NCBI RefSeq assembly: GCF_025506335.1
Contig: NZ_JANZYO010000002.1
Span: forward strand, 482,221-546,220
DNA: 64,000 nucleotides
From: Mumia quercus
GTDB taxonomy: Bacteria; Actinomycetota; Actinomycetes; Propionibacteriales; Nocardioidaceae
Reading direction: 5' to 3'
The notes under the pieces are model-generated. The model did no database searches, was not told where the DNA came from, and was given only the letters and a program-made list of their open reading frames with translations. Below are positions 24,353-32,444 of the stretch, one piece after another (within the stretch, counting starts at the first letter, position 1; the number at the start of each line of letters is the position of its first letter). Made by a program: the position numbers and the translations under genes.

Positions 24353-27068
24353 GCCTCCGGACCGTGAGCGTCCGCGTGAACCGGATGTCCTGCGAGGAGC
24401 TGCCGACGTAGAGCCGGGTACGCCCGGTGGGCGTGATCCAGTAGCCCCACTCGGTGTCCCAGTACGCGAGCTTGTGATCTGGCGTGTAGAGGTCGATCGG
24501 GATCGTCACCCACCGCGTCTCGCGCGGCCCCAGAGTCACCCGCGACCAGCCGAGCAGCTGCTTCGGCGGCGTTTCGGCACGGTTCGTGTTCAGGCGGCCG
24601 TTGTAGAGCTGGACGATCTCCGTGCTGCGTCGCCCGCTCGTGTTGGTCACCCGCACCCGTACACGTCCCGGCCGGTAGGCGTTGGGGCGTGCGTCGCTGC
24701 GGGCGCGCGGGTTGACCACCTGGACGTTGCGGTAGCGGAACGTCGAGTACGACAGTCCGTGCCCGAACGGGTAGAGCGGCCGGACCCCGTTCTCCTCGTA
24801 ACCGCGGTAGCCGACGAAGACTCCCTCGTCGTAGTCGACCGTGATGTCGGGCTCGTTGACGTCCGGGAACGGGCTCTCCAGGCCGAGCCCTCGCGCGACC
24901 TGACGGTCCGAGCGCGGCCAGCTCAGCGGCAGCTTGCCCGAGAAGTTCTCGTCGCCGAAGAGCAGCGCGGCGATCGCGCGCCCCTGCTCCTGGCCGGGGT
25001 ACCAGGCTTCCACCACCGCCGGGACGCGGCTCAGCCACGGGAGCGACACGGCGCCACCGGTCGCCAGGACGACCACGGTGTTCGGGTTCGCCCGCGCGAC
25101 GGCGCTGATCAGACGGTCCTGGTTCTGCGGGAGCACGATCTCGCCGCGGTCGAGCGACTCGCCCATGTAGTTGGTCGCGACGACGACGGCCACGTCGGCG
25201 TCGCGCGCCGCCTCGACCGCTTCGTCGATCTGAGGCGAGGCGTCGGCAGCGGGCGGCTCCCACGTGAAGCGGATCCCGGGTCCGAAGTTGGACGTGACGA
25301 TGCAGCACTGGTCAGGCGCGTCGGCGACGTACTCGATGCGCACGTCGTACGTCCGGCCGGCCTCGAGCCGCATCGTGAACGACTCCTGACGGATGCGGTC
25401 GGCCTCGGCGGAGAGGACCTCTTCACCGTCCACCCACACGGTCGCGCTGCCCAGCAGCGTGAGGCCGAGCGCGTACCGCCCGCTCACGGTCGGCTCGAGC
25501 GTCCCGGTCCAGCGTGCCGACGGCGTCTCCGCCGCGAGGATCGGGTCGGGGAGCTTGGGCGCGGGAGTCGGGTCGTACCCGAACCCCGCGAGCGTCCCGA
25601 CCAGACCCTGCCCCCAGTTCACCTGGTCCTCGGTCCGGGTGGCGACCGGCGTCCCGCTCAGGTCCGGCGTCGTGAACCACTCGGCTGTGAGCCCGTCGCC
25701 CTGCCCTTCGGCCGGCCGCAGGACGCTCGACGGCACGGGCTGGTCGCCCGGCATGTTGTCGCCGGCGCGCACCGGGTCGCTGCCCGCCACGTGCGTGACG
25801 TCGACGTCGGTGCCGGCACGGTCCTCGATTCCCTCGACGACGGTGCTCACGCCAGTCGGGTCGATGACCGTGTCGCTGCCGAACCCCTGGATGTAGCGGT
25901 CCGCGGACTCACCCACGACGGCCACGGACTCCAGGTCGCGCGAGCCCAGCGGGAGCGCGTCGCGGCGGTTGCGCAGCAGCACCGAGCCGTCGACGGCCGT
26001 GCGGTACGCCCGCTGGCGGCCGGTGGCCACGACGTCGGCCGGCAGGGCGTCCGGGTTCGGTCGGGGGTTCTCGAGGCTCCCCGGCGGCGGGTTGTCGATC
26101 AGCCCGTCGGCGAAGTACGTCCGCAGGACGCGGTGGACCATGTCGTCGAAGCGCTCGGCGGGGATCGTCCCGTCGAGGACCGCCGCGCGCAGCGTCGCGG
26201 GATCCGGGAAGCTCGGGCCGCACACGTCTGTGCCGTACACGTAGGCGTCGAGGCTCTTGCACGCGTTGAAGTCGGAGCTCACCCAGCCCTCAAAACCGAG
26301 CTCGCCCTTGAGGATGTCCCACAGGAGGTGCGGGTTCTCGCAGGACGGGCTGCCGTTGACCTTCGGGAAGGCGCACATGATGACGCCCGGCTCCTCGGCG
26401 ACGATCGGCTCCCACTGGCGCGTGTAGACCTCGCGCAGCGTGCGCTCGTCCAGCTCCGCGTCGAGGGTCGTGCGCTGGGTCTCCTGGTTGTAGACGTTGT
26501 AGTGCTTGACGATCGAGTAGACGCCGTTGGTGTCGTTCGTCCGGTCGACGCCGTCGACCGCCGCCGCGGGGATCGCGGCACCAAGCAGCGGGTCCTCGCC
26601 GAAGGAGCCCCACTGGCGGCCGCTGTACGGGGTGCGCAGCAGGTCGACCTCAGGGCCGGCCCAGCCGCTGTACCCGGTGAGGTGGGTCTCGAGGCCGACC
26701 TGCCGACCGAACTGGCGCGCTCGTGCGAGGTTCCAGGTGGAGGCGATCGCGAGACCCGCAGGGAACGCCGTCGTCGGCGTCCCGCCGGTGATGACGCCGG
26801 TCGCGCCGTCGATCTCACGCCGCGCCGGGATCCCGAGCTCGGGGATGGCGACGGCTCCCGATCCGCTCCCCTCGAACAACGTCAGCTTCTGCTCGAGCGT
26901 CATGGCGTCGGCGAGCAGGTCGGCGCGTTCGTCGGGACTCAGCGAGGTGTCCATCCACGGCGGGTCGGCCGCCTGTGCACTGCTCGGCGCGAGCGCCGGG
27001 ACGAGCGCGAGTGCAGAGAGGACGAGGGTCGATGCCGCCGTCGCGAGGATCCGTGAGCCGAGCCGCAT
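24342..27068 (-). CDS. Secreted glycoside hydrolase family 3 enzyme with PA14 insert
   Basis: A 908-residue exported GH3 protein. Signal peptide to about residue 33 (SSAQA-A), then the barrel domain with EIDGATGVITG, KHYNVYNQET and nucleophile Asp266 in WVSSDFNACKS. A PA14 carbohydrate-binding insert (about residues 460-600, GLTAEWFTTPDLSGTPVATR) interrupts the alpha/beta sandwich domain, and a fibronectin-III-like domain closes the protein (RVRVTNTSGRRSTEIVQLYN). This order is that of beta-glucosidases and beta-xylosidases acting on plant or microbial glycans. GGAGGG precedes the start; a 13-base palindrome lies 46 bases upstream. Its 3' end overlaps the ECF41 gene by 11 bases. Confidence 0.93.
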   Translation of the reverse strand: MRLGSRILATAASTLVLSALALVPALAPSSAQAADPPWMDTSLSPDERADLLADAMTLEQKLTLFEGSGSGAVAIPELGIPARREIDGATGVITGGTPTTAFPAGLAIASTWNLARARQFGRQVGLETHLTGYSGWAGPEVDLLRTPYSGRQWGSFGEDPLLGAAIPAAAVDGVDRTNDTNGVYSIVKHYNVYNQETQRTTLDAELDERTLREVYTRQWEPIVAEEPGVIMCAFPKVNGSPSCENPHLLWDILKGELGFEGWVSSDFNACKSLDAYVYGTDVCGPSFPDPATLRAAVLDGTIPAERFDDMVHRVLRTYFADGLIDNPPPGSLENPRPNPDALPADVVATGRQRAYRTAVDGSVLLRNRRDALPLGSRDLESVAVVGESADRYIQGFGSDTVIDPTGVSTVVEGIEDRAGTDVDVTHVAGSDPVRAGDNMPGDQPVPSSVLRPAEGQGDGLTAEWFTTPDLSGTPVATRTEDQVNWGQGLVGTLAGFGYDPTPAPKLPDPILAAETPSARWTGTLEPTVSGRYALGLTLLGSATVWVDGEEVLSAEADRIRQESFTMRLEAGRTYDVRIEYVADAPDQCCIVTSNFGPGIRFTWEPPAADASPQIDEAVEAARDADVAVVVATNYMGESLDRGEIVLPQNQDRLISAVARANPNTVVVLATGGAVSLPWLSRVPAVVEAWYPGQEQGRAIAALLFGDENFSGKLPLSWPRSDRQVARGLGLESPFPDVNEPDITVDYDEGVFVGYRGYEENGVRPLYPFGHGLSYSTFRYRNVQVVNPRARSDARPNAYRPGRVRVRVTNTSGRRSTEIVQLYNGRLNTNRAETPPKQLLGWSRVTLGPRETRWVTIPIDLYTPDHKLAYWDTEWGYWITPTGRTRLYVGSSSQDIRFTRTLTVRRPTG

Positions 27069-27113
27069 GATGCCCTCCGTGCTCCGCCGACCCGAGAGAC
27101 GAGTGTCTCAAAT

Positions 27114-27126
27114 GTCCGAATCGGAC
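27114..27126. promoter_or_regulatory. Palindrome upstream of the GH3 gene
   Basis: GTCCGA (27114-27119), one base, TCGGAC (27121-27126) is a perfect odd-centred palindrome 46 bases upstream of the GH3 start, in the 154-base gap between the GH3 and Hsp20 genes. Position suits an operator for the glycosidase; no regulator for it is encoded adjacently. Confidence 0.4.
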
Positions 27127-27222
27127 CTAAGGATCGACATTGCTCCTCCTTGCGGAAGGGCGCAACCGGACGCGACGAGGCGGGGGCCAGCGTATGTCCC
27201 CCGCCTCGCTGGTCTGGTGACC

Positions 27223-27654
27223 TCAGGCGCTGATCGCCCGGCTCTCGTCCCTCGTGCCGTGCACGATCTCGACCTTGCGCGGCTTCGCCTTCTCCGCGAC
27301 CGGGATCGTGACCCGCAGCACGCCGTCGGCGTAGCGAGCCTGGACACCTTCGGTGTCCAACGTGTCACCGAGGATCAGCTGGCGGCTGAACACGCCACGC
27401 GGGCGCTCGGCCGCGATCAGCTCCTCGATGCCCTCGCGCGCCGGACGGTCGGCCCGCACCGTCAGCACGTTGCGCTCGACGTCGATGTCGATCGACCCAG
27501 GCTCGACGCCCGGGAGATCGAGCTCCACGACGAAGGTGTCGCCCTCACGCCACGCATCCATCGGCATCCCCGCCGGCCGAGCAGCGGTCCCGAAGACCTG
27601 CTGGGTCAGACGGTCGAGCTCACGGAACGGATCGGTGCGCATGAGCATGGTCAT
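27223..27654 (-). CDS. Hsp20/alpha-crystallin small heat-shock protein
   Basis: A 143-residue small heat-shock chaperone. The alpha-crystallin domain runs from about residue 33 ([27 protein letters not shown]) to 130 and includes [17 protein letters not shown] and the A-x-x-x-n-G-V-L motif as [14 protein letters not shown]. It forms oligomers that hold unfolding proteins. GGAGGTGA lies just upstream; either ATG 27654 or ATG 27648 may be used, the latter with better spacing. It is divergent from the HspR-like gene at 27757, the expected heat-shock repressor arrangement. Confidence 0.93.
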   Translation of the reverse strand: MTMLMRTDPFRELDRLTQQVFGTAARPAGMPMDAWREGDTFVVELDLPGVEPGSIDIDVERNVLTVRADRPAREGIEELIAAERPRGVFSRQLILGDTLDTEGVQARYADGVLRVTIPVAEKAKPRKVEIVHGTRDESRAISA

Positions 27655-27673
27655 TCACCTCCACAGAACTCCG

Positions 27674-27709
27674 ACATGCCTGGCGCATGTTCTGTAATGG
27701 CTGATACAG
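27674..27709. promoter_or_regulatory. Divergent hsp20/hspR control region with two inverted repeats
   Basis: ACATGC (27674-27679) and GCATGT (27685-27690) form a perfect inverted repeat with five bases between; CTGTA (27692-27696) and TACAG (27705-27709) form a second with eight. An unusually AT-rich run (TTTTTATATAG) follows at 27710-27720. The canonical HAIR sequence CTTGAGT-N7-ACTCAAG of HspR is not present, so one of these repeats may be the site used by this MerR-type protein. Confidence 0.45.
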
Positions 27710-27756
27710 TTTTTATATAGCAAGTTCGTGACAAGAGCGCAAGGGGACCCCGGACG

Positions 27757-28047
27757 ATGCCGACACGAAGCCCGCAGCATGCGGTGTACGCCATCTCCGT
27801 CGCGGCCGAGCTGGCCGGCACTGCGGTCCAGAACCTTCGGGTCTACGAGCGGTCCGGCCTGCTGACACCCGTACGGACCAGCGGCGGCACGCGACGCTAC
27901 AGCGACGACGACGTCGTACGTCTGCGCCGGATCGTCGCTCTCCTCGACGACGGCCTCAACCTCGCCGGCGTCGCACGCGTCCTCGACCTCGAGGACGAGA
28001 ACGCGGCGCTGCGCGCGGCCGCCGACGACGCCACCGCGCTCGATTGA
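27757..28047 (+). CDS. hspR: HspR-like MerR-family heat-shock repressor
   Basis: A 96-residue MerR-type protein: YAISVAAELAGTAVQNLRVYERSGLLTPVRTSGGTRRYSDDDVVRLRRI is the winged-helix segment, followed by a short dimerisation helix. This short form without an effector domain, divergent from hsp20, fits HspR. Classic HspR represses dnaK and clpB by binding HAIR; neither chaperone is nearby and no HAIR is visible, so this may be an Hsp20-dedicated paralogue. AGGGGA precedes ATG 27757. A CCGGGT/ACCCGG hairpin (28059-28073) follows the stop. Confidence 0.82.
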   Translation: MPTRSPQHAVYAISVAAELAGTAVQNLRVYERSGLLTPVRTSGGTRRYSDDDVVRLRRIVALLDDGLNLAGVARVLDLEDENAALRAAADDATALD

Positions 28048-28075
28048 CGCCCCGCGCACCGGGTACCACCCGGGC

Positions 28076-28510
28076 GTGAGGCGATCGACGGGGAAGGTCC
28101 TGGTCACGGGCGCAGCGGTGGCGCTCGCGTGCTCGCTGGCCGCGTGCGGCGCCTCGCAGGTCGCGCCGGCGAGGTCGGTCGCGCAGCGGTTCCACCAGGC
28201 GCTCGCCACGGGGGACGGCGCCGCGGCGTGCACCCTGCTGTCGATCCGTACGCGCGCCGAGCTCGAGACGAGCGCCCAAGCGCCGTGCGAGGAGGCCGTC
28301 CTCGCGGAGGACGTCCCAGAGGTGCTCGACCGGACGGCGGGAGTCCACGTCTTCGGCGTGATGGCGCAGGTGACCTTCGACGTCCCCGGTGACGAGCCGC
28401 CCGAGACCGTCTTCCTCAGCCGGTACGACGAGGGCTGGCGCGTGACGTCGGCCGGTTGCGTCGAGACCACGGCGGCGACGCCGTACGACTGCCCGGTGAG
28501 CGGAGGCTGA
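28076..28510 (+). CDS. Small secreted lipoprotein, NTF2-like
   Basis: A 144-residue lipoprotein with lipobox L-A-A-C at about residue 24. The mature part (SVAQRFHQALATGDGAAACTLLSIRTRAELE) has the start of an NTF2/Mce-associated-like fold and a second half of beta strands ending in YDEGWRVTSAGC. Four cysteines after the anchor could form disulfides. GTG 28076 is preceded by TACCAC and six bases, again a leaderless layout. A GGAGG near its stop serves the tiny membrane gene at 28512, so the three genes 28076-29293 are one operon. Function unknown. Confidence 0.78.
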   Translation: MRRSTGKVLVTGAAVALACSLAACGASQVAPARSVAQRFHQALATGDGAAACTLLSIRTRAELETSAQAPCEEAVLAEDVPEVLDRTAGVHVFGVMAQVTFDVPGDEPPETVFLSRYDEGWRVTSAGCVETTAATPYDCPVSGG

Positions 28511-28511
28511 G

Positions 28512-28595
28512 ATGCGCGTCATTTTCGTCAGCTACCTCGTCGTGATCGTGGGCGGTCTGGCCTTCTTCCTGGCCGTCGCCGTGAGGCACGTGTGA
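28512..28595 (+). CDS. 27-residue membrane peptide
   Basis: ATG 28512 to TGA 28595 encodes 27 residues, MRVIFVSYLVVIVGG through RHV, which is a single hydrophobic helix with arginine near each end. GGAGG lies at 28502-28506, about five bases before the start, and the stop overlaps the GTG of the next gene, so translational coupling supports it as real. It sits between the lipoprotein and the DUF6766 membrane protein and may be a small subunit of the latter; this is inference. Confidence 0.65.
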   Translation: MRVIFVSYLVVIVGGLAFFLAVAVRHV

Positions 28596-29293
28596 GCGCG
28601 CGCGGCTCGCGAGAGGGTGCGCGCGGGTTCGTCCGCGACAACGGGCTCAGCCTGTTCTTCTTCGTCCTCTTCCTCGTCGCGCTGATCGGTCAGGCGTTCG
28701 CGGGCTGGAACGCCTTCAACGAGGAGCAGGCAGCCGAGGGGTTCGGCGAGGTCAGCCTGGTCGAGTACGTCGCGTCGGTCGACTTCGCCGTGGACGTCAC
28801 GGAGAACTGGCAGAGCGAGTACCTCCAATTCTTCCTCTTCATCGGCGTCACGGTCTGGCTGCTCCAACGCGGCTCGCCGGAGTCCAAGGAGCTCGACAAG
28901 GCCGGGACCGAGTCGGACGAGGAGCAGAAGGTCGGCCCGCACGCCGATGCGGACTCCCCGGGCTGGGCCCGGATCGGCGGGTGGCGGACGACCGTGTTCT
29001 CCCACTCGCTCCTGCTGGTGATGGGCGCGATCTTCCTCGCGTCGTGGGCTGTGCAGTCCGTCGCGGGCTGGGCGGCGTACAACGAGACGCTCCTCGAGCA
29101 GACGCGCGACCCGATCGGCTGGGGCAGCTATGTCGTCGGCTCCGACTTCTGGTCGCGCACGCTCCAGAACTGGCAGTCGGAGTTCCTCGCGGTCGGCTCG
29201 ATGGCCGTCTTCGCCGTCTTCCTCCGCCAGCGCGGATCCCCCGAGAGCAAACCGGTCGGCTCCTCCCACGGCAGCACGGGCGTGGAGGGCTGA
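28592..29293 (+). CDS. DUF6766 membrane protein with internal duplication
   Basis: A 233-residue integral membrane protein of the DUF6766 family. The first half (NGLSLFFFVLFLVALIGQAFAGWNAFNEEQ...NWQSEYLQFFLF...LQRGSPESK) is repeated in the second (SHSLLLVMGAIFLASWAVQSVAGWAAYNE...NWQSEFLAVGSM...LRQRGSPESK). Four membrane helices arise as two pairs separated by an acidic cytoplasmic-type linker. Function unknown; neighbours are stress-linked genes. GTG 28592 overlaps the stop of the 27-residue peptide. Confidence 0.85.
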   Translation: MSARGSREGARGFVRDNGLSLFFFVLFLVALIGQAFAGWNAFNEEQAAEGFGEVSLVEYVASVDFAVDVTENWQSEYLQFFLFIGVTVWLLQRGSPESKELDKAGTESDEEQKVGPHADADSPGWARIGGWRTTVFSHSLLLVMGAIFLASWAVQSVAGWAAYNETLLEQTRDPIGWGSYVVGSDFWSRTLQNWQSEFLAVGSMAVFAVFLRQRGSPESKPVGSSHGSTGVEG

Positions 29294-29324
29294 GACGACA
29301 TGTCCGTACGACGAGAGGTGCACG

Positions 29325-31112
29325 ATGACTGACGAGACGCTGGTGTCCGACTTCGTGGTCGAACGGCTCCGCGCCTGGGGTGTGGCGCGGGTCTTCGGCT
29401 ACTCCGGCGACGGCATCAACCCGTTCATGGGCGCCCTGCGGCGCGCGGCCGGCGACCCCGAGTTCGTCCAAGCGCGGCATGAGGAGAATGCGGCGCTCAT
29501 GGCCGTCGGCCACGCGAAGTACACCGGCGGCGTCGGCGTCGTCACCAGCACCCAGGGGCCGGGCGCGGTCCACCTGCTGAACGGCCTGTACGACGCGAAG
29601 CTCGACCACGTCCCCGTGGTGGCGATCGTCGGGCAGCAGCAGACCACCGTGCTGGGTTCGGAGTACCAGCAGGAGATCGACCTCGCGCTCATGTTCGCCG
29701 ACGTGGCGCGCGACTTCTGCCAGACCGTCATGTCGCCCGAGCAGGTGCCCGTGGTGCTCGACCGCGCGTTCCGGACCGCGCGCGACCGCCGCTCGCCCTG
29801 CGTGGTCGTGCTGCCGCACGACGTCCAGAAGGCGACGCTGCCCGAGGAGCCTCCGCACGAGCACGGGGTCACGGTGAGCGCACCGACCTGGAGCGACAGC
29901 CACCTCCTCCCCACCGACGCCGACCTCGACGCGGCGGCAGAGGTCCTCGACGCGGGCGAACGCGTCGCCGTGCTCGTCGGGCAGGGAGCGCGCGACGCCG
30001 GCGACGAGGTGCGCGCGATCGCCGAGAAGCTCGGCGCCGGCGTGACGACGAGCCTGCTCGGCAAGCCGTGGTGGGACGAGACGCTCCCCCTGAGCTGCGG
30101 CGTGATGGGACATCTCGGCACCACGGCCTCGGGTTGGCTGATGGGTCACTGCGACACGCTGCTGATCATCGGGTCCGACGACCCGTGGACGGAGTTCTAC
30201 CCGCCTCCGGGTGCCGCGCGGGCGGTGCAGATCGACATCGACGGCCGCAACCTCGGGCACCGCTACCCGATCACCGCCGGCGTCCACGGTGACGCCCGTC
30301 AGGCGCTGCGCGCCCTCCTCCCCCGCGTACGCGAGCGTGAGCAGGACGCACCGTGGCGGCACGAGGTCGAGGAACAGGTGACCCGCTGGCGGGCCGTCCG
30401 CGACCGCCGCGCCGCTCGCCGTACCGACCCGCTCAACCCGGAGACCGTGGTCCACGCCCTCTCGTCTCGGCTACCCGGCGACGCCTTGGTGAGCGTCGAC
30501 GTCGGCTCGATCACGTACTGGTACGCCCGCCACCTCATCTTGCCGCCCGGTGTTCCCGCCCACCTGTCGTCGACGCTGGCGAGCATGGGCTCCGGTCTCC
30601 CGTACGGGCTCGCCGCCAAGCTCGCCGACCCCTCGCGACCCGTCGTCGCGCTGGTCGGTGACGGCGCCATGCAGATGAACGGGATCAACGAGCTCGTCAC
30701 CGTCTCGCGGCTCTGGCCGCAGTGGGCCGACTCGAGGTTCGTCGTCCTCGTCCTCGCCAACGGCGACCTCTCCGAGGTCACGTGGGAGCAGCGCGAGACC
30801 GAGGCAGAGCCCCGGTACGAGGCGAGCCAGGCGCTGCCTGCGTTCCCGTACGCCGGTTATGCCGACCTGCTCGGGCTGCACGGGATCCGGGTGACGGTCG
30901 CCGACGAGGTCGACGCCGCGTGGGAGCGTGCCCTCTCGGCTGACCGACCCACGGTGATCGAGGCGGTGGTGGACCGAGACGCACCGCTGCTGCCCCCTTT
31001 CCCCGGTGGGGAGGAGAAGCTCGACAGCTTCCGGCGCGGTCTCGAGCAGGAGGGCCCGGACGGCGAACGGGCGCTGGGACTGCTCGAGCAGCAGGCGGGA
31101 GACGAGTCGTGA
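29325..31112 (+). CDS. Thiamine-pyrophosphate-requiring enzyme (pyruvate oxidase / acetolactate synthase-like)
   Basis: A 595-residue TPP enzyme with the three standard domains. The N-terminal PYR domain has the activating glutamate in ARHEENAALMAVGHAKYTG, the central domain has VAVLVGQGARDAGDEV, and the C-terminal PP domain has the Mg/TPP motif GDGAMQMNGINEL with LANGDLSEVTWEQRE. Proteins of this subgroup are annotated as pyruvate oxidase or unknown TPP-requiring enzymes; substrate not predicted. GAGAGGTG precedes ATG 29325, and the 3' end overlaps the SDR gene by GTGA, pairing a decarboxylating enzyme with a reductase. Confidence 0.9.
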   Translation: MTDETLVSDFVVERLRAWGVARVFGYSGDGINPFMGALRRAAGDPEFVQARHEENAALMAVGHAKYTGGVGVVTSTQGPGAVHLLNGLYDAKLDHVPVVAIVGQQQTTVLGSEYQQEIDLALMFADVARDFCQTVMSPEQVPVVLDRAFRTARDRRSPCVVVLPHDVQKATLPEEPPHEHGVTVSAPTWSDSHLLPTDADLDAAAEVLDAGERVAVLVGQGARDAGDEVRAIAEKLGAGVTTSLLGKPWWDETLPLSCGVMGHLGTTASGWLMGHCDTLLIIGSDDPWTEFYPPPGAARAVQIDIDGRNLGHRYPITAGVHGDARQALRALLPRVREREQDAPWRHEVEEQVTRWRAVRDRRAARRTDPLNPETVVHALSSRLPGDALVSVDVGSITYWYARHLILPPGVPAHLSSTLASMGSGLPYGLAAKLADPSRPVVALVGDGAMQMNGINELVTVSRLWPQWADSRFVVLVLANGDLSEVTWEQRETEAEPRYEASQALPAFPYAGYADLLGLHGIRVTVADEVDAAWERALSADRPTVIEAVVDRDAPLLPPFPGGEEKLDSFRRGLEQEGPDGERALGLLEQQAGDES

Positions 31113-31897
31113 GCGGCGATCGGAGCACGACGCGCGCCCTCGGGCTCGTCACCGGTGCGTCCAGCGGGATCGGCAGGGCGCTCGTGGACGAGTTCGTCGC
31201 CGCGGGCCTCGACGTCCTCGCCGTTGCCGACGAGGACGTCTGCGCCCTCCCCGACGGCGCACGGTACGTCCGAGCAGATCTCGCGACGCCTCAGGGCAAC
31301 GACGACGTGGTGGAGGCGATCACCCTGGAGGAGCGCCCGGTCGTCGCCGCGGCGCTGAACGCCGGCAGAGGTGTCAGCGGGCGCTTCGACGAGACGCCGC
31401 TCGCCGCGCACCTCCAGCTCGTCGCGGTGAACATCGTGTCCCCGCTCAGGCTCGCACACCACCTCACGAGCACGATGGCGGCGCAGGGATTCGGCCGGAT
31501 TCTCGTCACCTCCTCGGTCGCCGCCCAGGGACCTGGCCCCTACCAGTCGACGTACGCGGCGTCGAAGGCGTTCTTGCACGCGTTCGCGAGGGCGCTGCGC
31601 TACGAGCTCCGCGACACCGGCGTGACCGTGACGTCGCTCCTGCCCGGCCCGACGGACACGTTGTTCTTCGAGCGGGCCGACATGGGACGGACGTGGATCG
31701 CGCGGGGACCGAAGGCGGACCCGGCCGACGTCGCCCGGGAGGCGTTCGCCGCGATGACAGCAGGCAAGGCCAGCATCGTCCCCGGCTCGTGGTTCCTCAA
31801 GGTCGAGAGCGCGGTGAGCGCGCTCATGCCCGAAGGGGTCGCGACGAGGCTGCAGGCAGCGCTCGCGCGACCCCGTGGGCGCGATCGGCAGACGTAG
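31109..31897 (+). CDS. Short-chain dehydrogenase/reductase (SDR)
   Basis: A 262-residue classical SDR with cofactor motif TGASSGIG, the N-x-G loop ALNAGRGVSG, catalytic Ser in ILVTSSVAAQG and the YxxxK pair as YAASK. The C-terminal part (SIVPGSWFLKVESAVSALMPE) resembles SDRs of the YqjQ/short-chain type with a lengthened end. GTG 31109 overlaps the stop of the TPP enzyme gene. It may reduce the carbonyl product of that enzyme, which is inference from coupling. Confidence 0.88.
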   Translation: MSGDRSTTRALGLVTGASSGIGRALVDEFVAAGLDVLAVADEDVCALPDGARYVRADLATPQGNDDVVEAITLEERPVVAAALNAGRGVSGRFDETPLAAHLQLVAVNIVSPLRLAHHLTSTMAAQGFGRILVTSSVAAQGPGPYQSTYAASKAFLHAFARALRYELRDTGVTVTSLLPGPTDTLFFERADMGRTWIARGPKADPADVAREAFAAMTAGKASIVPGSWFLKVESAVSALMPEGVATRLQAALARPRGRDRQT

Positions 31898-31912
31898 GAC
31901 CTAGGGCCTACG
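31893..31912. terminator. Short bidirectional hairpin between SDR and DUF4383 genes
   Basis: CGTAGG (31893-31898) pairs with CCTACG (31907-31912) around ACCTAGGG, in the ten-base gap between convergent stops. It is short, so only moderate terminator strength is expected. Confidence 0.4.
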
Positions 31913-32390
31913 CCGTGCGCGTCGTACGGGCGGGAAGCGCGCGCCGCCCCCACACCCCGAGCCCGATCATGCCGACACCCAGCACCAGGTGGAGCCAGTT
32001 GTCTGCGTTGTTGACCGGGATGAAGTTCGCCGAGTGGTCGTGATCGATGAACAGGCCGTACAGCCAGAGCACCAGGTAGATCGCGCCACCGGCGATCAGG
32101 TAGACGACGGCGGTCGACGCAGCACGCGCCGCCCAGAGTCCGACCACTCCGAAGAGCAGGTGCACGACGTTGTGCAGGATCGACACCTGGAAGATGCCGA
32201 GGAGCTTCGCCTCGCTCTCGTGGCCGGCGAACGTCATCGTGTCGTAGTTCGTCGTGATGCCAGGGATGAATCCGAGCACACCGACGAGCAGGAAGACTGC
32301 CGCGACCACCATGGTGACGGTGCGGATCGTCTTCGCAGGAGGGGCGGTGTTCGAGTCAGGGCCACCTCGGCCCCCGGTGGAGTAAGACAT
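31908..32390 (-). CDS. DUF4383 membrane protein
   Basis: A 160-residue four-helix membrane protein of DUF4383: VVAAVFLLVGVLGFIPGITTNYD, GIFQVSILHNVVHLLFGVVGLWAAR, AVVYLIAGGAIYLVLWLYG and ADNWLHLVLGVGMIGLG. The two H-N-V-V-H-L/N-W-L-H-L motifs at helix starts are family hallmarks. Function unknown. AAAGGAGCG precedes ATG 32390; the 17 codons upstream are not supported. Confidence 0.88.
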   Translation of the reverse strand: MSYSTGGRGGPDSNTAPPAKTIRTVTMVVAAVFLLVGVLGFIPGITTNYDTMTFAGHESEAKLLGIFQVSILHNVVHLLFGVVGLWAARAASTAVVYLIAGGAIYLVLWLYGLFIDHDHSANFIPVNNADNWLHLVLGVGMIGLGVWGRRALPARTTRTA

Positions 32391-32444
32391 GTGTCGCTCC
32401 TTTCTGTAGCACGGCAGGTACCCACCGGAGCGCCGACCCAACCT

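Noticed and set aside
24474-27056. Very long open frame (about 860 codons) antisense to the GH3 gene
   Set aside because: It mirrors the codon structure of the GC-rich GH3 gene, is Arg/Val/Gly/Asp-rich without recognisable domains, and the opposite strand encodes a complete enzyme.
28059-28073. CCGGGT/ACCCGG hairpin after hspR considered as a terminator
   Set aside because: The stem is six bases with a three-base loop and overlaps the leaderless promoter of the next gene; too weak to call on its own.
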